Positions 26,648-41,755 of a DNA stretch of 41,992 bases are shown one piece after another. The notes beneath the pieces were generated by a model, which did not search any database, had not been told where the DNA came from, and saw only the letters and a program-made list of their open reading frames with translations. Position 1 is the stretch's first letter. Every line of letters begins with the position of its first letter. Source of the stretch: Nitrosomonadales bacterium (lineage in GTDB: Bacteria; Pseudomonadota; Gammaproteobacteria; Burkholderiales; Gallionellaceae); assembly GCA_016199835.1 (NCBI GenBank), contig JACQFX010000028.1, positions 1 to 41,992 of the forward strand, written 5' to 3'. The translations under genes and the position numbers were made by a program.

Positions 26648-26691
26648 GATTTAAAGTTCCTGGTTTATTTGAATTTATGGTTGTCTAAAAA

Positions 26692-28788
26692 TTACTTGCG
26701 GCTGGTCATCACCGCTTCAGCGACATTCTTGGGCGCTTCGGTGTAGTGCTTGAATTCCATCGTATAGGTTGCACGTCCCTGAGTCGCCGAACGCAACGAG
26801 GTCGAGTAACCGAACATCTCGGACAAAGGCACTTCGGCTTTCACCGTCTTGCCACCGCCGATCATGTCATCCATACCCTGCACCATGCCGCGACGAGAAG
26901 ACAAGTCACCCATTACCGTACCGGTGTAGTCTTCCGGTGTTTCCACTTCCACCGACATCATTGGCTCCAGCAGCACCGGATTAGCCTTGCGCATGCCATC
27001 CTTGAACGCCATCGACGCTGCCATCTTGAACGCATTCTCATTGGAGTCCACGTCGTGGTAGGAGCCGTCGAACAGGGTGATCTTCACATCCACCACCGGG
27101 AAACCGGCCAGCACACCACTAGGCAATGATTCGCGCAAACCTTTTTCGACAGCCGGGATGAACTCGCGCGGAACAGTGCCGCCCTTGATCGCATCAACGA
27201 ACTCAAAACCTTTGCCCGCCTCATTCGGCTCCATCTTGATCCACACATGCCCGTACTGGCCGCGACCACCGGTCTGCTTGGCGTACTTGCCTTCGATTTC
27301 CACGGATTTGCGGATCGCTTCGCGGTAGGCCACCTGCGGTGCGCCCACATTCGCTTCCACGCCGAATTCGCGCTTCATACGGTCTACCAGAATTTCCAGG
27401 TGCAATTCGCCCATGCCGGACATGATGGTCTGGCCGGACTCTTCATCGGTACGCACACGGAACGAAGGATCTTCTGCCGCCAGACGACCCAGCGCAATAC
27501 CCATTTTTTCCTGGTCGACCTTGGTCTTCGGCTCGACGGCAACGTGTATCACCGGCTCCGGGAATACCATACGCTCAAGAATGATCGCCTTGCTCGGATC
27601 GCACAACGACTCGCCCGTGGTCACATCTTTCAAGCCGATACAAGCGGCGATATCGCCCGCCAGAATCTCATCGACCTCTTTACGCTCGTTGGCGTGCATC
27701 TGCACGATACGTCCGATGCGCTCTTTCTTGCCACGGATCGGGTTGTAAACCGTATCCCCCTTCTTCAGCACGCCCGAATAGACGCGCACGAAAGTGAGCT
27801 GGCCAACAAACGGGTCGGTCATCAGCTTGAATGCCAGCGCGGAGAAGCTCTCGCCATCATCAGCCTTGCGGGAAGCCGGAGCGCCCTCTTCGGTCTCGCC
27901 AGTCACGTCAGGAATATCAACCGGCGACGGCAAGAACATAATCACAGCGTCGAGCATACGCTGCACGCCCTTGTTCTTGAACGCAGAGCCGCACAACATC
28001 GGCTGGATTTCGCAGGCAATGGTGCGAGTGCGTATACCCAGAATGATTTGTTCTTCGGTCAGATCGCCGTTCTCGAGGTATTGATTCATCAAGTCCTCGG
28101 ATGCCTCAGCAGCAGTCTCGACCATCTTCCCGCGCCATTCGTTGGCAGTCGCCAGCAACTCAGCCGGGATTTCCTGATAGTCAAACTTCATCCCCTGGGA
28201 TGCTTCATCCCAGATGATGGCCTTCATCTTGATCAGATCTACAACGCCGACAAAGCCCTCTTCCGCGCCGATAGGAATCACCAGAGGAACCGGACGAGCC
28301 CGCAGGCGGGTCTCCATCTGCGTGACCACCTTGAAGAAGTTGGCACCGGTGCGGTCCATCTTGTTGACGAAGGCCAGACGCGGCACCTTGTACTTGTTGG
28401 CCTGACGCCACACAGTTTCGGATTGCGGCTGCACACCACCCACGGCGCAATACACCATACATGCGCCATCCAGCACACGCATGGAACGCTCAACTTCAAT
28501 AGTGAAGTCTACGTGTCCCGGCGTATCGATGATGTTGAAACGGTGCTCGGGATAGGAGTTATCCATACCCTTCCAGAAACAAGTCGTCGCAGCGGAAGTG
28601 ATGGTGATGCCACGCTCCTGCTCCTGCTCCATCCAGTCCATCGTAGCCGCACCATCGTGCACCTCACCGATCTTATGGCTTACACCTGTATAGAACAGGA
28701 TGCGTTCGGTGGTCGTAGTCTTGCCGGCATCAATGTGTGCACTGATGCCGATGTTGCGATAACGTTCGATGGGTGTTTTGCGTGCCAC
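26692..28788 (-). CDS. fusA: Elongation factor G
   Basis: EF-G drives translocation and, with RRF, ribosome recycling. It has G1 [20 protein letters not shown]3 DTPGHVDF, G4 NKMDRTG, the switch I region with [15 protein letters not shown], and domain IV/V segments such as [13 protein letters not shown] and [20 protein letters not shown]. Length is 698 aa. It lies 27 nt after rpsG and 44 nt before tuf, in the standard str operon order. No fusidic-acid type change can be judged by eye. Confidence 0.99.
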   Translation of the reverse strand: MARKTPIERYRNIGISAHIDAGKTTTTERILFYTGVSHKIGEVHDGAATMDWMEQEQERGITITSAATTCFWKGMDNSYPEHRFNIIDTPGHVDFTIEVERSMRVLDGACMVYCAVGGVQPQSETVWRQANKYKVPRLAFVNKMDRTGANFFKVVTQMETRLRARPVPLVIPIGAEEGFVGVVDLIKMKAIIWDEASQGMKFDYQEIPAELLATANEWRGKMVETAAEASEDLMNQYLENGDLTEEQIILGIRTRTIACEIQPMLCGSAFKNKGVQRMLDAVIMFLPSPVDIPDVTGETEEGAPASRKADDGESFSALAFKLMTDPFVGQLTFVRVYSGVLKKGDTVYNPIRGKKERIGRIVQMHANERKEVDEILAGDIAACIGLKDVTTGESLCDPSKAIILERMVFPEPVIHVAVEPKTKVDQEKMGIALGRLAAEDPSFRVRTDEESGQTIMSGMGELHLEILVDRMKREFGVEANVGAPQVAYREAIRKSVEIEGKYAKQTGGRGQYGHVWIKMEPNEAGKGFEFVDAIKGGTVPREFIPAVEKGLRESLPSGVLAGFPVVDVKITLFDGSYHDVDSNENAFKMAASMAFKDGMRKANPVLLEPMMSVEVETPEDYTGTVMGDLSSRRGMVQGMDDMIGGGKTVKAEVPLSEMFGYSTSLRSATQGRATYTMEFKHYTEAPKNVAEAVMTSRK

Positions 28789-28815
28789 GGTGTACCTAAC
28801 CTTGTCTTTATACTT

Positions 28816-29286
28816 TTAGAAACGGAAATGCGAGAATGCCTTGTTCGCCTCGGCCATACGATGCACTTCTTCGCGCTTCTTCACCGCGCCGCCACGACCT
28901 TCGGCCGCATCCATCAACTCACCCGCCAGACGCAAACCCATGGACTTCTCGCCACGCTTGCGCGCAAAATCCTTCACCCAGCGCATCGCCAGCGCCATAC
29001 GGCGTGAAGGGCGCACTTCGACCGGAACCTGGTAGTTGGCACCACCAACACGGCGGCTCTTCACTTCAACCTGTGGCTTGGCATTGGACAAAGCCTGATT
29101 GAACACTTCGATCGGATCCTTGCCACTTTTCTTCGCCACCTGCTCCAGCGCACCATAAAGGATACGCTCGGCCACCGACTTCTTGCCGGCAGTCATCAGC
29201 ACGTTAACGAATTTGGACAGATCCTGACTGCCGAATTTCGGGTCAGGCAGGACTTCGCGCTTGGGAACTTCTCTGCGTCTTGGCAT
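28816..29286 (-). CDS. rpsG: 30S ribosomal protein S7
   Basis: S7 nucleates assembly of the 30S head and contacts the E site. In E. coli it also represses the str operon. Seen are [20 protein letters not shown] and the central [20 protein letters not shown]. Length is 156 aa, the short form. It lies 13 nt after rpsL, a gap too short for the long S7-binding structure known from E. coli. Confidence 0.98.
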   Translation of the reverse strand: MPRRREVPKREVLPDPKFGSQDLSKFVNVLMTAGKKSVAERILYGALEQVAKKSGKDPIEVFNQALSNAKPQVEVKSRRVGGANYQVPVEVRPSRRMALAMRWVKDFARKRGEKSMGLRLAGELMDAAEGRGGAVKKREEVHRMAEANKAFSHFRF

Positions 29287-29299
29287 ATATACCTCTTAA

Positions 29300-29677
29300 T
29301 TAAGCCTTCTTGGGGCGCTTCGCGCCATACTTGGAACGGGATTGTTTTCGATCTTTAACGCCAGCCGTATCCAGGCTGCCGCGCACCATGTGATAACGCA
29401 CACCCGGCAGATCCTTCACACGACCACCACGGATCAACACCACGCTGTGCTCTTGCAGGTTGTGGCCTTCACCGCCGATGTAAGAGATCACCTCGAAGCC
29501 GTTGGTGAGGCGCACCTTGGCGACCTTACGCAAAGCGGAGTTAGGCTTCTTCGGTGTCGTCGTATACACGCGAGTGCACACGCCGCGCTTTTGCGGACTC
29601 CCGCCCAAGGCAGGGACTTTGCTTTTGACTTGTTCGGCAGCACGAGGCTTGCGCACTAACTGGTTAATGGTTGGCAT
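29300..29677 (-). CDS. rpsL: 30S ribosomal protein S12
   Basis: S12 monitors decoding at the A site. Seen are [20 protein letters not shown], the loop [16 protein letters not shown] and [12 protein letters not shown]. The lysines equivalent to K43 and K88, changed in streptomycin-resistant mutants, are both wild-type. Length is 125 aa. It is the first gene of the str operon with its own promoter upstream. Confidence 0.99.
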   Translation of the reverse strand: MPTINQLVRKPRAAEQVKSKVPALGGSPQKRGVCTRVYTTTPKKPNSALRKVAKVRLTNGFEVISYIGGEGHNLQEHSVVLIRGGRVKDLPGVRYHMVRGSLDTAGVKDRKQSRSKYGAKRPKKA

Positions 29678-29716
29678 TTCAATGTCCCTAAAATTCTTTA
29701 TCTATCAATACACTGC

Positions 29717-29763
29717 AAAAACAACAGCCGCCACGACACGATACATCTGCCGCCGTGACGGCT
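29717..29763 (-). terminator. Terminator-like hairpin in the str operon leader
   Basis: On the minus strand AGCCGTCACG (29754-29763) pairs with CGTGGCGGCT (29726-29735), ten pairs with one G-U, and is followed by GTTGTTTTTGC. It lies just downstream of the str promoter and before rpsL, so it would act both on rpoBC read-through and on str transcripts, as an attenuator or a terminator. Confidence 0.65.
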
Positions 29764-29776
29764 AAAAAGACCGCGC

Positions 29777-29805
29777 ATTCTATTGATGAATGCCACGCCT
29801 GTCAA
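29777..29805 (-). promoter_or_regulatory. str operon promoter
   Basis: The minus strand carries TTGACA (29800-29805), a 17-nt spacer and TAGAAT (29777-29782), then GCGCGG. This is the best promoter in the cluster. It lies directly after the rpoC stop, with about 100 nt of leader to rpsL. Confidence 0.88.
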
Positions 29806-29824
29806 GCAAGGCGCGGCCATTTCA

Positions 29825-34057
<4,233 letters not shown>

Positions 34058-34091
34058 GTGTGACTCCTTTTAGCCTTTATGCCCGACAGCC

Positions 34092-37000
34092 TTAGTGACG
34101 TTCCAGATCGATATCAATACCCAACGAGCGGATTTCCTTGGTCAGCACGTTGAATGATTCCGGCATGCCGGCGTCGATCTTGTGGTCGCCCTTGACGATG
34201 CTCTCGTAAACCTTGGTACGTCCGGACACGTCGTCCGACTTGACCGTAAGCATTTCCTGCAAGGTGTAGGACGCGCCGTACGCTTCCAGCGCCCACACTT
34301 CCATCTCACCGAAACGCTGACCACCGAACTGCGCCTTGCCGCCCAGCGGTTGTTGCGTCACCAGCGAGTAGGGGCCGGTGGAACGCGCATGCATCTTGTC
34401 GTCCACCAGGTGGTGCAGTTTCAGCACGTGCATGTAACCCACGGTCACGGGGCGGTCGAATGCCTCGCCGGTGCGGCCGTCGTGCAGCGTGATCTGACCG
34501 GAAACCGGCATGTCAGCCAGTTCCAGCATGTACTTGATTTCCTCTTCGCTGGCCCCGTCGAACACCGGTGTCGCGAACGGCACGCCATGCTTCAGATTGC
34601 GGCACAGCTCGACGATCTCGTCATCGCTGAAGCTGGCCAGCTCCACCACCTTGTTGTTGTGGTTGTATATCTTGTCGAGGAACTTGCGCACGTCGGCAAT
34701 CCTGGCTTGCGTTTCCAGCATCATGCCAATCTTCTTGCCCAGACCTTTTGCCGCCCAGCCCAGATGCACTTCCAGCACCTGGCCGATATTCATACGCGAA
34801 GGCACGCCCAGCGGATTCAACACGATGTCCACTGGCGTACCATCCGCCATGTACGGCATATCTTCCACCGGCACGATACGCGATACCACACCCTTGTTAC
34901 CGTGGCGTCCGGCCATCTTGTCGCCGGGCTGCAAACGGCGCTTCACCGCCACATACACCTTGACCATCTTCTGCACACCGGCTTGCAGCTCATCGCCCTG
35001 CGTCAGCTTGCGCTTCTTGAGTTCGAACGCGGCATCGAATTCCACACGCTTCTGCGCCAGGCCTTCTTTCACCTGCTCCAGTTGTGTCGCCAGCTCGTCA
35101 TCGGCCAGGCGGATGTCAAACCACTGGTGATGTTCCAGGCTGGACAGGTAATCCTTGGTCAGTTTGGTGCCCTTGGCCAGTTTCTTCGGCCCGCCGTTGA
35201 CAACCTTGCCCAGCAACAGTTTTTCCAGGCGCGTATACACGTCGCCTTCCACGATGCGCATCTGGTCAGCCAGATCTTTCTTGTAGCGGCCCAGCTCATC
35301 GTCGATGATCTGCTGCGCGCGTTTGTCGCGTTGCAGACCTTCGCGTGTGAACACCTGCACGTCGATCACGGTGCCGGAGATACCAGCCGGCACACGCAAA
35401 CTGGTGTCTTTCACATCGGATGCCTTCTCGCCGAAGATGGCGCGCAGCAGCTTCTCTTCCGGCGTCAGTTGCGTCTCGCCCTTGGGCGTGACCTTGCCGA
35501 CCAGCACGTCGCCCACGCCGACTTCCGCGCCGATGTGCACAATGCCGCACTCGTCGAGGCGACCCATCTGACCTTCCGACAGGTTGGGGATATCGCGGGT
35601 GATTTCTTCCGCGCCCAGCTTGGTATCGCGCGCTACCACCGTCAGTTCCTCGATGTGGATGGAGGTGAAGCGGTCTTCCGCCACCACGCGCTCCGAGATC
35701 AGGATCGAGTCCTCGTAGTTGTAGCCGTTCCACGGCATGAACGCGACCAGCATGTTCTGTCCCAGCGCCAGTTCGCCCATGTCGGTGGAGGCACCGTCGG
35801 CGATCACGTCGCCGCGCGCAATGACATCACCCACCTTCACCAGCGGACGCTGGTTGATGTTGGTATTCTGGTTGGAGCGCGTGTACTTGGTCAGGTTGTA
35901 GATGTCCACGCCGACTTCGCCCGCCGTGGTTTCATCGTCGTTGACGCGAATAACAATCCGGCCCGCATCCACATAGTCCACGCGTCCACCGCGCCATGCC
36001 TGCACGGTCGTACCCGAGTCCACCGCGACGGTGCGCTCGATGCCGGTACCAACCAGCGCCTTTTCGGCACGCAAACAAGGCACAGCCTGACGTTGCATGT
36101 TGGCGCCCATCAAGGCGCGGTTCGCGTCATCGTGCTCCAGAAACGGGATCAGCGAAGCGGCGACCGACACCACCTGCGCGGGCGCCACGTCCATGTATTC
36201 GATCTTGTCCGGCACCGCCAGCACGAATTCGTTGTGTTGGCGCGAAGACACGATATCGTTGGTGAAGTGTCCCTTCTTGTCCAGTTCGGCATTGGCCTGC
36301 GCGATGGTGAACTTGCCTTCCTCGATCGCCGACAGATATTCCACTTCGTCGGTCGCGCGGCTCTTGCTCACTTTGCGATAAGGCGTTTCGATGAAGCCAT
36401 AGTTGTTGGTGCGCGCATACAACGCCAGCGAGTTGATCAGGCCGATGTTCGGGCCTTCCGGCGTCTCGATCGGACACACGCGACCATAGTGCGTCGGGTG
36501 CACGTCGCGCACTTCGAAACCGGCGCGTTCGCGCGTCAGACCACCAGGGCCGAGTGCCGAAATACGGCGCTTGTGCGTGACTTCCGACAGCGGATTGGTC
36601 TGGTCCATGAACTGCGACAATTGCGAGGAACCGAAGAATTCCTTCACGGCTGCCGAGATCGGTTTGGCGTTGATCAGGTCGTGCGGCATCAGGTTATCCG
36701 CTTCGGCCTGACCGAGGCGTTCCTTCACCGCGCGTTCGACACGCGCCAGCCCGGCACGGAACTGGTTCTCTGCCAGCTCGCCCACGGCGCGCACACGGCG
36801 ATTGCCAAGGTGGTCGATGTCGTCGATCTCGCCGCGCCCGTTGCGCAGTTCAACCAGTATCCTGATCACAGCCACGATGTCGTCGTTGGACAGCGTGCCT
36901 GCACCCACCAGTTCTTCGCGCCCGACGCGGCGGTTGAATTTCATGCGGCCCACGGCCGACAGGTCGTAACGCTCTTCCGAGAAGAACAGACCGTTGAACA

Positions 37001-38165
37001 GGCTCTCTACCGCATCTTCGGTGGGCGGCTCGCCGGGGCGCATCATGCGGTAGATCGCAACGCGCGCCGTCCACTGGTCGGTGGTCTCGTCGGTGCGCAG
37101 CGTCTGCGAGATGTATGCGCCCTGATCAAGATCGTTGGTGTACAGCGTATTGACCCTGGTCACGCCTGCGGCTTGCAGCTTGCCGATCAGGGTCTCGGTG
37201 ATTTCGTCGTTGGCATTGGCGATGATTTCGCCGCTGTCCTTGTCCACCACGTTATGCGCCAGCACGCGACCCAGCAGGAAGTCGTCGGTCACCGCCAACT
37301 TGTCCAGCCCAGCTTCTTCCATCTCGCGAATATGACGCACGGTGATGCGCTTGCCCGCAGCCACGATCACCTTGCCAGCCTTGCCGGCGATGTCGAAGCG
37401 CGCGATCTCGCCGCGCATGCGTTCCGGCACCACTTCAAACTGGATGCCCTTCTTGCCCATATGGAAAGTATCGAACTCGAAGAATTCCGCGAGGATCTGT
37501 TCTGGCGTATAGCCCAGCGACTTCAGCAGGATGGTGACCGGCATTTTACGGCGGCGGTCGATACGGAAGTAAACATAGTCCTTGGCATCGAATTCGTAAT
37601 CCAGCCAGGAGCCGCGATAGGGAATGATACGCGCCGAGAACAGCAGCTTGCCGGAGCTATGCGTTTTGCCGCGATCATGCTCGAAGAACACGCCGGGCGA
37701 ACGGTGCAATTGCGACACGATCACGCGCTCGGTGCCGTTGATGACGAAGGAGCCGGTGTGCGTCATGAGCGGAATTTCGCCCATGTACACTTCCTGCTCT
37801 TTCACTTCCTTTACGGTCGGCTTGGACGCTTCCTTGTCCAGCAGCGTCAGGCGCACGCGCGCGCGCAACGGCGAAGCATAGGTCAGACCGCGTTGCTGGC
37901 ATTCCTTCACGTCGAACGGTGGCGTACCCAGCGCATAGCTGACGAAATCCAGGCGCGCGAATTTGTTGTGGCTCTCGATCGGGAAGATGGAATTGAACGC
38001 AGCCTGCAAACCATCGTTCTTGCGCTGTTCAGGCGCCACGTTGGCCTGCAAAAAGGCCATGTAGGATTCCAGTTGGGTGGACAGCAAAAAAGGCACCGGC
38101 AAAGCGCCGACGCGTTTTGCGAAACTTTTACGGATACGTTTTTTTTCGGTAAACGAATAGTTCAT
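34092..38165 (-). CDS. rpoB: RNA polymerase beta subunit
   Basis: Beta forms the other half of the cleft and holds the rifampicin pocket. The cluster [19 protein letters not shown] followed by [25 protein letters not shown] looks wild-type (Ser, Asp, His, Ser positions kept). The C-terminal part has [22 protein letters not shown]. Length is 1357 aa. It starts after an attenuator-like hairpin, 124 nt after rplL. Confidence 0.99.
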   Translation of the reverse strand: MNYSFTEKKRIRKSFAKRVGALPVPFLLSTQLESYMAFLQANVAPEQRKNDGLQAAFNSIFPIESHNKFARLDFVSYALGTPPFDVKECQQRGLTYASPLRARVRLTLLDKEASKPTVKEVKEQEVYMGEIPLMTHTGSFVINGTERVIVSQLHRSPGVFFEHDRGKTHSSGKLLFSARIIPYRGSWLDYEFDAKDYVYFRIDRRRKMPVTILLKSLGYTPEQILAEFFEFDTFHMGKKGIQFEVVPERMRGEIARFDIAGKAGKVIVAAGKRITVRHIREMEEAGLDKLAVTDDFLLGRVLAHNVVDKDSGEIIANANDEITETLIGKLQAAGVTRVNTLYTNDLDQGAYISQTLRTDETTDQWTARVAIYRMMRPGEPPTEDAVESLFNGLFFSEERYDLSAVGRMKFNRRVGREELVGAGTLSNDDIVAVIRILVELRNGRGEIDDIDHLGNRRVRAVGELAENQFRAGLARVERAVKERLGQAEADNLMPHDLINAKPISAAVKEFFGSSQLSQFMDQTNPLSEVTHKRRISALGPGGLTRERAGFEVRDVHPTHYGRVCPIETPEGPNIGLINSLALYARTNNYGFIETPYRKVSKSRATDEVEYLSAIEEGKFTIAQANAELDKKGHFTNDIVSSRQHNEFVLAVPDKIEYMDVAPAQVVSVAASLIPFLEHDDANRALMGANMQRQAVPCLRAEKALVGTGIERTVAVDSGTTVQAWRGGRVDYVDAGRIVIRVNDDETTAGEVGVDIYNLTKYTRSNQNTNINQRPLVKVGDVIARGDVIADGASTDMGELALGQNMLVAFMPWNGYNYEDSILISERVVAEDRFTSIHIEELTVVARDTKLGAEEITRDIPNLSEGQMGRLDECGIVHIGAEVGVGDVLVGKVTPKGETQLTPEEKLLRAIFGEKASDVKDTSLRVPAGISGTVIDVQVFTREGLQRDKRAQQIIDDELGRYKKDLADQMRIVEGDVYTRLEKLLLGKVVNGGPKKLAKGTKLTKDYLSSLEHHQWFDIRLADDELATQLEQVKEGLAQKRVEFDAAFELKKRKLTQGDELQAGVQKMVKVYVAVKRRLQPGDKMAGRHGNKGVVSRIVPVEDMPYMADGTPVDIVLNPLGVPSRMNIGQVLEVHLGWAAKGLGKKIGMMLETQARIADVRKFLDKIYNHNNKVVELASFSDDEIVELCRNLKHGVPFATPVFDGASEEEIKYMLELADMPVSGQITLHDGRTGEAFDRPVTVGYMHVLKLHHLVDDKMHARSTGPYSLVTQQPLGGKAQFGGQRFGEMEVWALEAYGASYTLQEMLTVKSDDVSGRTKVYESIVKGDHKIDAGMPESFNVLTKEIRSLGIDIDLERH

Positions 38166-38245
38166 GACATCTCCACGACTGGGGTAAAAGACAAGGGACA
38201 GAAAGCGTACTTAACACTCGCTGACCGCTGGCTTCTTAAAGCGGC

Positions 38246-38271
38246 AAAAGGCTGACGGCAAACCGTCAGCC
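38246..38271 (-). terminator. Attenuator-like hairpin between rplL and rpoB
   Basis: GGCTGACGG (38250-38258) and CCGTCAGCC (38263-38271) form a perfect 9-bp stem with a CAAA loop. On the minus strand TTTT follows (38246-38249), a short U-tract. E. coli has a partial terminator in the same place that lowers rpoBC expression relative to rplJL, so a similar role is likely. Confidence 0.8.
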
Positions 38272-38289
38272 TTTTTACATACAAGGCGC

Positions 38290-38670
38290 TTACTTGATTT
38301 CGGCAGTCGCGCCAGCTTCGATGAGCTGCTTCGCGATGGAGTCGGCATCAGCCTTGTTAACACCTTCCTTGACGTTCTTCGGAGCGCCGTCCACCAGATC
38401 CTTGGCTTCCTTCAGGCCCAGGCCGGTGATCGCACGTACCACCTTGATCACGTTGACCTTGGCGTCGCCTGCGGACTTCAGAACCACGGTGAACTCGGTC
38501 TGCTCAGCGGCAGCGGCAGCACCGCCACCCGCAGCGCCACCAGCGGCAGGAGCAGCCATCGCAGCAGCGGACACGCCGAACTTCTCTTCGATCGCCTTGA
38601 CCAGCTCGTTCAATTCCAGCACAGACATGCCGTCCAGTGCTGCCAAAAATGCGTCTTTATCGAATGCCAT
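38290..38670 (-). CDS. rplL: 50S ribosomal protein L7/L12
   Basis: L7/L12 dimers form the flexible stalk that recruits translational GTPases. The N-terminal dimer domain [22 protein letters not shown] is followed by an Ala/Gly hinge (about residues 36-55). The C-terminal factor-binding domain carries [25 protein letters not shown]. Length is 126 aa. It lies 41 nt after rplJ. Confidence 0.99.
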   Translation of the reverse strand: MAFDKDAFLAALDGMSVLELNELVKAIEEKFGVSAAAMAAPAAGGAAGGGAAAAAEQTEFTVVLKSAGDAKVNVIKVVRAITGLGLKEAKDLVDGAPKNVKEGVNKADADSIAKQLIEAGATAEIK

Positions 38671-38711
38671 TTTGTATTCTTCCTAAATAGTTTAAGTTGT
38701 TGTGATAGTGA

Positions 38712-39212
38712 CTAAGCCGCCACTGCTTCAGTCTTGCTCTCAGCCACGGCAACCAGCACGCGAGCCAGGCCGGAGACCGGCGATTGCAACAAGCCGCACA
38801 GTTGCGCCAGCAGCACTTCCTTGGAAGGCACGGTAGCCAGCGCATTCACGCCCGCCACATCCAATACCTTGCCGTTGTAAGCACCCGCCTTGACCACCAG
38901 CTTGTCGTTCGTTCTGGCAAATTCATACACCACTTTCGCGGCTGCGACAGCGTCGGCACTGATGCTATACACCAGCGGGCCAACCATCTTTTCCGCCAAA
39001 GCTTCGAACTGAGTACCTTGCACCGCGCGGCGCGCCAGCGTGTTTTTCAACACGTGGAAATACACTCCGGAATTGCGCGCATTGGCACGCAATTTCGTAA
39101 TGTCGGCCACTGCTATGCCACGGTACTCTGCCAGGACGATAGTCTGAGCCTGCGCCACTTGTGCGCTGACTTCGGCTACCACTGCCTGTTTTTCCTGCAG
39201 ATTAAGACCCAA
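38712..39212 (-). CDS. rplJ: 50S ribosomal protein L10
   Basis: L10 anchors L7/L12 dimers and, as the L10-L12 complex, represses its own mRNA in E. coli. I choose the TTG at 39212 ([20 protein letters not shown]) because GGAGGAAG lies just upstream at good spacing and the frame above it, open to 39317, is not L10-like. Length is 166 aa. The segment [22 protein letters not shown] and an Ala-rich C-terminal helix for L12 binding are present. Confidence 0.96.
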   Translation of the reverse strand: MGLNLQEKQAVVAEVSAQVAQAQTIVLAEYRGIAVADITKLRANARNSGVYFHVLKNTLARRAVQGTQFEALAEKMVGPLVYSISADAVAAAKVVYEFARTNDKLVVKAGAYNGKVLDVAGVNALATVPSKEVLLAQLCGLLQSPVSGLARVLVAVAESKTEAVAA

Positions 39213-39454
39213 AGTCTTCCTCCATCTAAAACCGGAACACTTGCGCATTCCTTGGTTGATAACAGCGTCCTTAAGACAGGAAGAAAACAACAACTCTCCT
39301 GCTTGCGGGCACACCATCTGCGTGGGTCAACGGGTCGCCCCGCCAATTAAACCGTCGGCTGACTGCGCCTCGGGTACCTACGGTCTTTGATGCTGCTTAT
39401 CCAGCCAGCAGTACAAAGCCTGTTTTCGATTCTGGTTTTTCACCACCAAAGCCG
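39213..39454 (-). promoter_or_regulatory. Probable L10-type leader of rplJL
   Basis: About 240 nt of untranslated sequence precede rplJ. It contains AAGACCGTAGG with a distal ACGGT (39380-39384 with 39351-39355) that could close a long stem enclosing further short hairpins, like the L10(L12)4-binding leaders known upstream of rplJ. The fit to the family consensus is judged by eye only. No convincing promoter was found inside. Confidence 0.45.
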
Positions 39455-39484
39455 AAAAGCGACATGGCGCCCGCGCCATGTCGC
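39455..39484 (-). terminator. Strong hairpin after rplA
   Basis: GCGACATGGCGC (39459-39470) and GCGCCATGTCGC (39473-39484) are perfectly complementary over 12 bp, with TTTT next on the minus strand (39455-39458). It lies just downstream of the rplA stop and can end or attenuate rplKA transcription before rplJL, or protect the mRNA end. Confidence 0.75.
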
Positions 39485-39497
39485 GAATTTAATACAA

Positions 39498-40193
39498 TTA
39501 AGCCGTCAAGCTGGCCTGTTCAATGCGGATGCCGACACCCATGGTGCTGGAGACGGACACCTTGCGCAGATACACGCCCTTGGCAGCGGCCGGTCTGGCC
39601 TTGTTCAGCGCATCAATCAATGCCAGCATGTTTTCGCGCAATGCTTCCGGCGTAAACGAGGCACGCCCGATAGTACATTGCACGATACCGTTCTTGTCTG
39701 TGCGGTACTGCACCTGGCCGGCCTTGGCGTTCTTCACCGCACCCGCCACATCGGCCGTCACCGTGCCCACCTTGGGGTTAGGCATCAGGCCACGCGGACC
39801 GAGGATCTGGCCAAGTTGGCCGACGATACGCATCGCGTCCGGAGAAGCGATCACCACATCGAAATCCATCTTGCCGCCCTTGATGCTTTCTGCGAGATCG
39901 TCGAAACCGACGATGTCCGCACCAGCAGCCTTGGCTTCTTCCGCCTTGGCGCCCTGTGCGAACACAGCCACGCGCATGGTCTTGCCGGTGCCTTTGGGCA
40001 GCACGACGGAGCCGCGCACCAATTGATCGGATTTCTTGGCGTCGATGCCGAGATTTACGGCTACGTCGATCGATTCATCGAACTTGGCCTTGGCGGTTTC
40101 TTTCACCAGGTTCAGCGCATCGTTCAAGGGATACAGCTTGTTGCGGTCTACCTTGGTAGCCAGCGCCTTATAACGTTTGGAAATGTGTGCCAT
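39498..40193 (-). CDS. rplA: 50S ribosomal protein L1
   Basis: L1 forms the mobile E-site stalk, and in E. coli it represses the rplKA mRNA. Seen are [22 protein letters not shown] and the signature [20 protein letters not shown]. Length is 231 aa. It starts 1 nt after rplK and ends before a strong hairpin. Confidence 0.98.
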   Translation of the reverse strand: MAHISKRYKALATKVDRNKLYPLNDALNLVKETAKAKFDESIDVAVNLGIDAKKSDQLVRGSVVLPKGTGKTMRVAVFAQGAKAEEAKAAGADIVGFDDLAESIKGGKMDFDVVIASPDAMRIVGQLGQILGPRGLMPNPKVGTVTADVAGAVKNAKAGQVQYRTDKNGIVQCTIGRASFTPEALRENMLALIDALNKARPAAAKGVYLRKVSVSSTMGVGIRIEQASLTA

Positions 40194-40194
40194 G

Positions 40195-40629
40195 TTATTT
40201 CACCCCTTCCACGGTGATGCCCATGCTGCGCGCGCTGCCAGCAATGGTGCGCACCGCCGCGTCCATGTCGGCCGCAGTCAGGTCAGGCATTTTGGTTGTT
40301 GCGATGTCTTCCGCCTGCTTGCGGGTCAGCTTGCCCACCTTGTCGGTGTGGGGCGTCTTGCTGCCCTTCTGCACACCGGCGGCCTTCTTGATCAGAATGG
40401 TCGCGGGCGGGGTCTTCATGATGAAGGTGAAGCTCTTGTCCGCAAACGCGGTGATCACCACCGGAATCGGCAGACCCGGCTCTACGCCCTGGGTCTGGGC
40501 GTTGAACGCCTTGCAGAACTCCATGATATTCAAACCACGCTGGCCCAATGCGGGACCGATGGGTGGGCTGGGATTTGCCTTGCCAGCGGGCACTTGCAGC
40601 TTGATATAGCCGACTATTTTCTTTGCCAC
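40195..40629 (-). CDS. rplK: 50S ribosomal protein L11
   Basis: L11 binds the GTPase-associated centre of 23S rRNA and is needed for RelA activation. The sequence [43 protein letters not shown] is diagnostic. The start is a GTG at 40629 with GAGGAG at 6-nt spacing. Length is 144 aa. A palindromic repeat lies between it and nusG. Confidence 0.98.
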   Translation of the reverse strand: MAKKIVGYIKLQVPAGKANPSPPIGPALGQRGLNIMEFCKAFNAQTQGVEPGLPIPVVITAFADKSFTFIMKTPPATILIKKAAGVQKGSKTPHTDKVGKLTRKQAEDIATTKMPDLTAADMDAAVRTIAGSARSMGITVEGVK

Positions 40630-40720
40630 GTTGCTACTCCTCTAAAGTGGGTTAAACGCATATCGCAATTGCTCCGACACGCTCCCCGTTAAAAACACAC
40701 TACTACTCCGACGAAGCTAA

Positions 40721-40767
40721 CGTAGGTCGGGCTATTGCCCGACACGGCGGGCGCAGCCCGCCCTACG
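40721..40767. repeat. Three-arm palindromic repeat between nusG and rplK
   Basis: An outer stem CGTAG/CTACG (40721-40725, 40763-40767) encloses two hairpins, TCGGGC-TATT-GCCCGA (40727-40742) and GGCGGGC-GCA-GCCCGCC (40746-40762). The whole folds as a three-way junction of 47 nt. It looks like a REP/MITE-type insert inside an otherwise compact operon. Confidence 0.75.
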
Positions 40768-40771
40768 CTTT

Positions 40772-41305
40772 TCAGGCCTTTTCGACTTGGCCGAAATCCA
40801 GTTCCACCGGCGTCGAGCGACCGAATATGGTCACCGCCACGCGCAGTTTGTTCTTGTCGTAATTGACGTCTTCCACCGAACCATGGAAATCGGTGAACGG
40901 ACCTTCCTTGACACGCACCGCCTCGCCCACCTCGAACAGCACTTTGGGCCTGGGTTTTTCCACCCCTGCCTGCATCTGCTGCATGATGTTGTCCACTTCC
41001 TTCTGGCTGATGGGCGTAGGCTTCATCGCCGAGCCACCCAGGAAGCCGGTCACCTTGGGCGTGTTCTTCACCAGATGCCAGCTCTCGTCGGTCATATCCA
41101 TCTCGACCAGCACATAGCCCGGGAAGAACTTGCGTTCGCTGATGCTCTTCTGTCCGGACTTCAACTCCACAACCTCTTCCACCGGCACCAGTATCTGACC
41201 GAACTGATCTTCCATACCGGCACGCGCGATGCGCTCTACCAGCGCACGTTGCACGCTCTTTTCAAACTGGGAGTACGTATGCACCACATACCAGCGTTTG
41301 GACAT
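40772..41305 (-). CDS. nusG: Transcription termination/antitermination protein NusG
   Basis: NusG binds RNA polymerase and couples it to Rho or, through S10, to ribosomes. The N-terminal domain begins [24 protein letters not shown] and shows [13 protein letters not shown]. The C-terminal KOW domain has [22 protein letters not shown]. The ATG at 41305 shares a base with the secE stop (TGATG) and gives 177 aa. A GTG one codon upstream is possible. Confidence 0.98.
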   Translation of the reverse strand: MSKRWYVVHTYSQFEKSVQRALVERIARAGMEDQFGQILVPVEEVVELKSGQKSISERKFFPGYVLVEMDMTDESWHLVKNTPKVTGFLGGSAMKPTPISQKEVDNIMQQMQAGVEKPRPKVLFEVGEAVRVKEGPFTDFHGSVEDVNYDKNKLRVAVTIFGRSTPVELDFGQVEKA

Positions 41306-41652
41306 CACTCACTCCGTCCCATCAGTTTATTGACTACCATCATCAGACTCGCATCCACTGCCCACAGGAACAGCGCCATGATCACCGCAAAGGCGATCAC
41401 CACACCCGTGGTCTGCATGGTCTCCTTGCGCGTCGGCCAAACCACACGCTTGGCTTCAGCTACAGATTCCTTACTGAATATGAACAGCAGCTTGCCTGGC
41501 GCAGTCGTCCACACCACGCCCGCAGCAGCAAGCAAGCCCAGCAATACCACCGCGAGCCTGATCACGGCAGCGCTTTCGTGCAGCGCGTAAAACGCCGCGA
41601 TCCCCGCTGCTACCAGCAGGAACGCCACGCCCAACTTAATCTTGTCTACCAT
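41305..41652 (-). CDS. secE: Protein translocase subunit SecE
   Basis: SecE clamps the SecY channel in the inner membrane. The 115-aa product has two N-terminal helices ([17 protein letters not shown] and [20 protein letters not shown]). The conserved amphipathic segment [17 protein letters not shown] and the last helix [19 protein letters not shown] follow. This three-helix form is typical of proteobacteria. It starts 22 nt after tRNA-Trp and overlaps nusG. Confidence 0.97.
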   Translation of the reverse strand: MVDKIKLGVAFLLVAAGIAAFYALHESAAVIRLAVVLLGLLAAAGVVWTTAPGKLLFIFSKESVAEAKRVVWPTRKETMQTTGVVIAFAVIMALFLWAVDASLMMVVNKLMGRSE

Positions 41653-41674
41653 GCGCGACTGTCCATTTCATAAC

Positions 41675-41750
41675 TGGCAGGCCAGGAGGGTCTCGAACCC
41701 CCAACCCTCGGTTTTGGAGACCGATACTCTACCAATTGAGCTACTGGCCT
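41675..41750 (-). tRNA. trpT: tRNA-Trp (anticodon CCA)
   Basis: The minus strand reads AGGCCAGTAGCTCAATTGG, with anticodon stem TCGGT/ACCGA around CTCCAAA (anticodon CCA), T-arm GGTTCGAGACC and an encoded CCA end (41675-41677). The acceptor AGGCCAG pairs perfectly with CTGGCCT. It is 76 nt and lies between tuf and secE, a standard place in betaproteobacteria. Confidence 0.97.
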
Positions 41751-41755
41751 AAAAT

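Noticed and set aside
34182-38255. A 1357-codon open frame on the plus strand opposite rpoB, and similar long frames opposite rpoC (29783-32443, 32651-34063) and fusA (27247-29007)
   Set aside because: They lie antisense to strongly conserved genes, have no ribosome site or domain, and are rich in His, Arg and Gln as expected for the complement of biased codons. They are shadows of the real genes.
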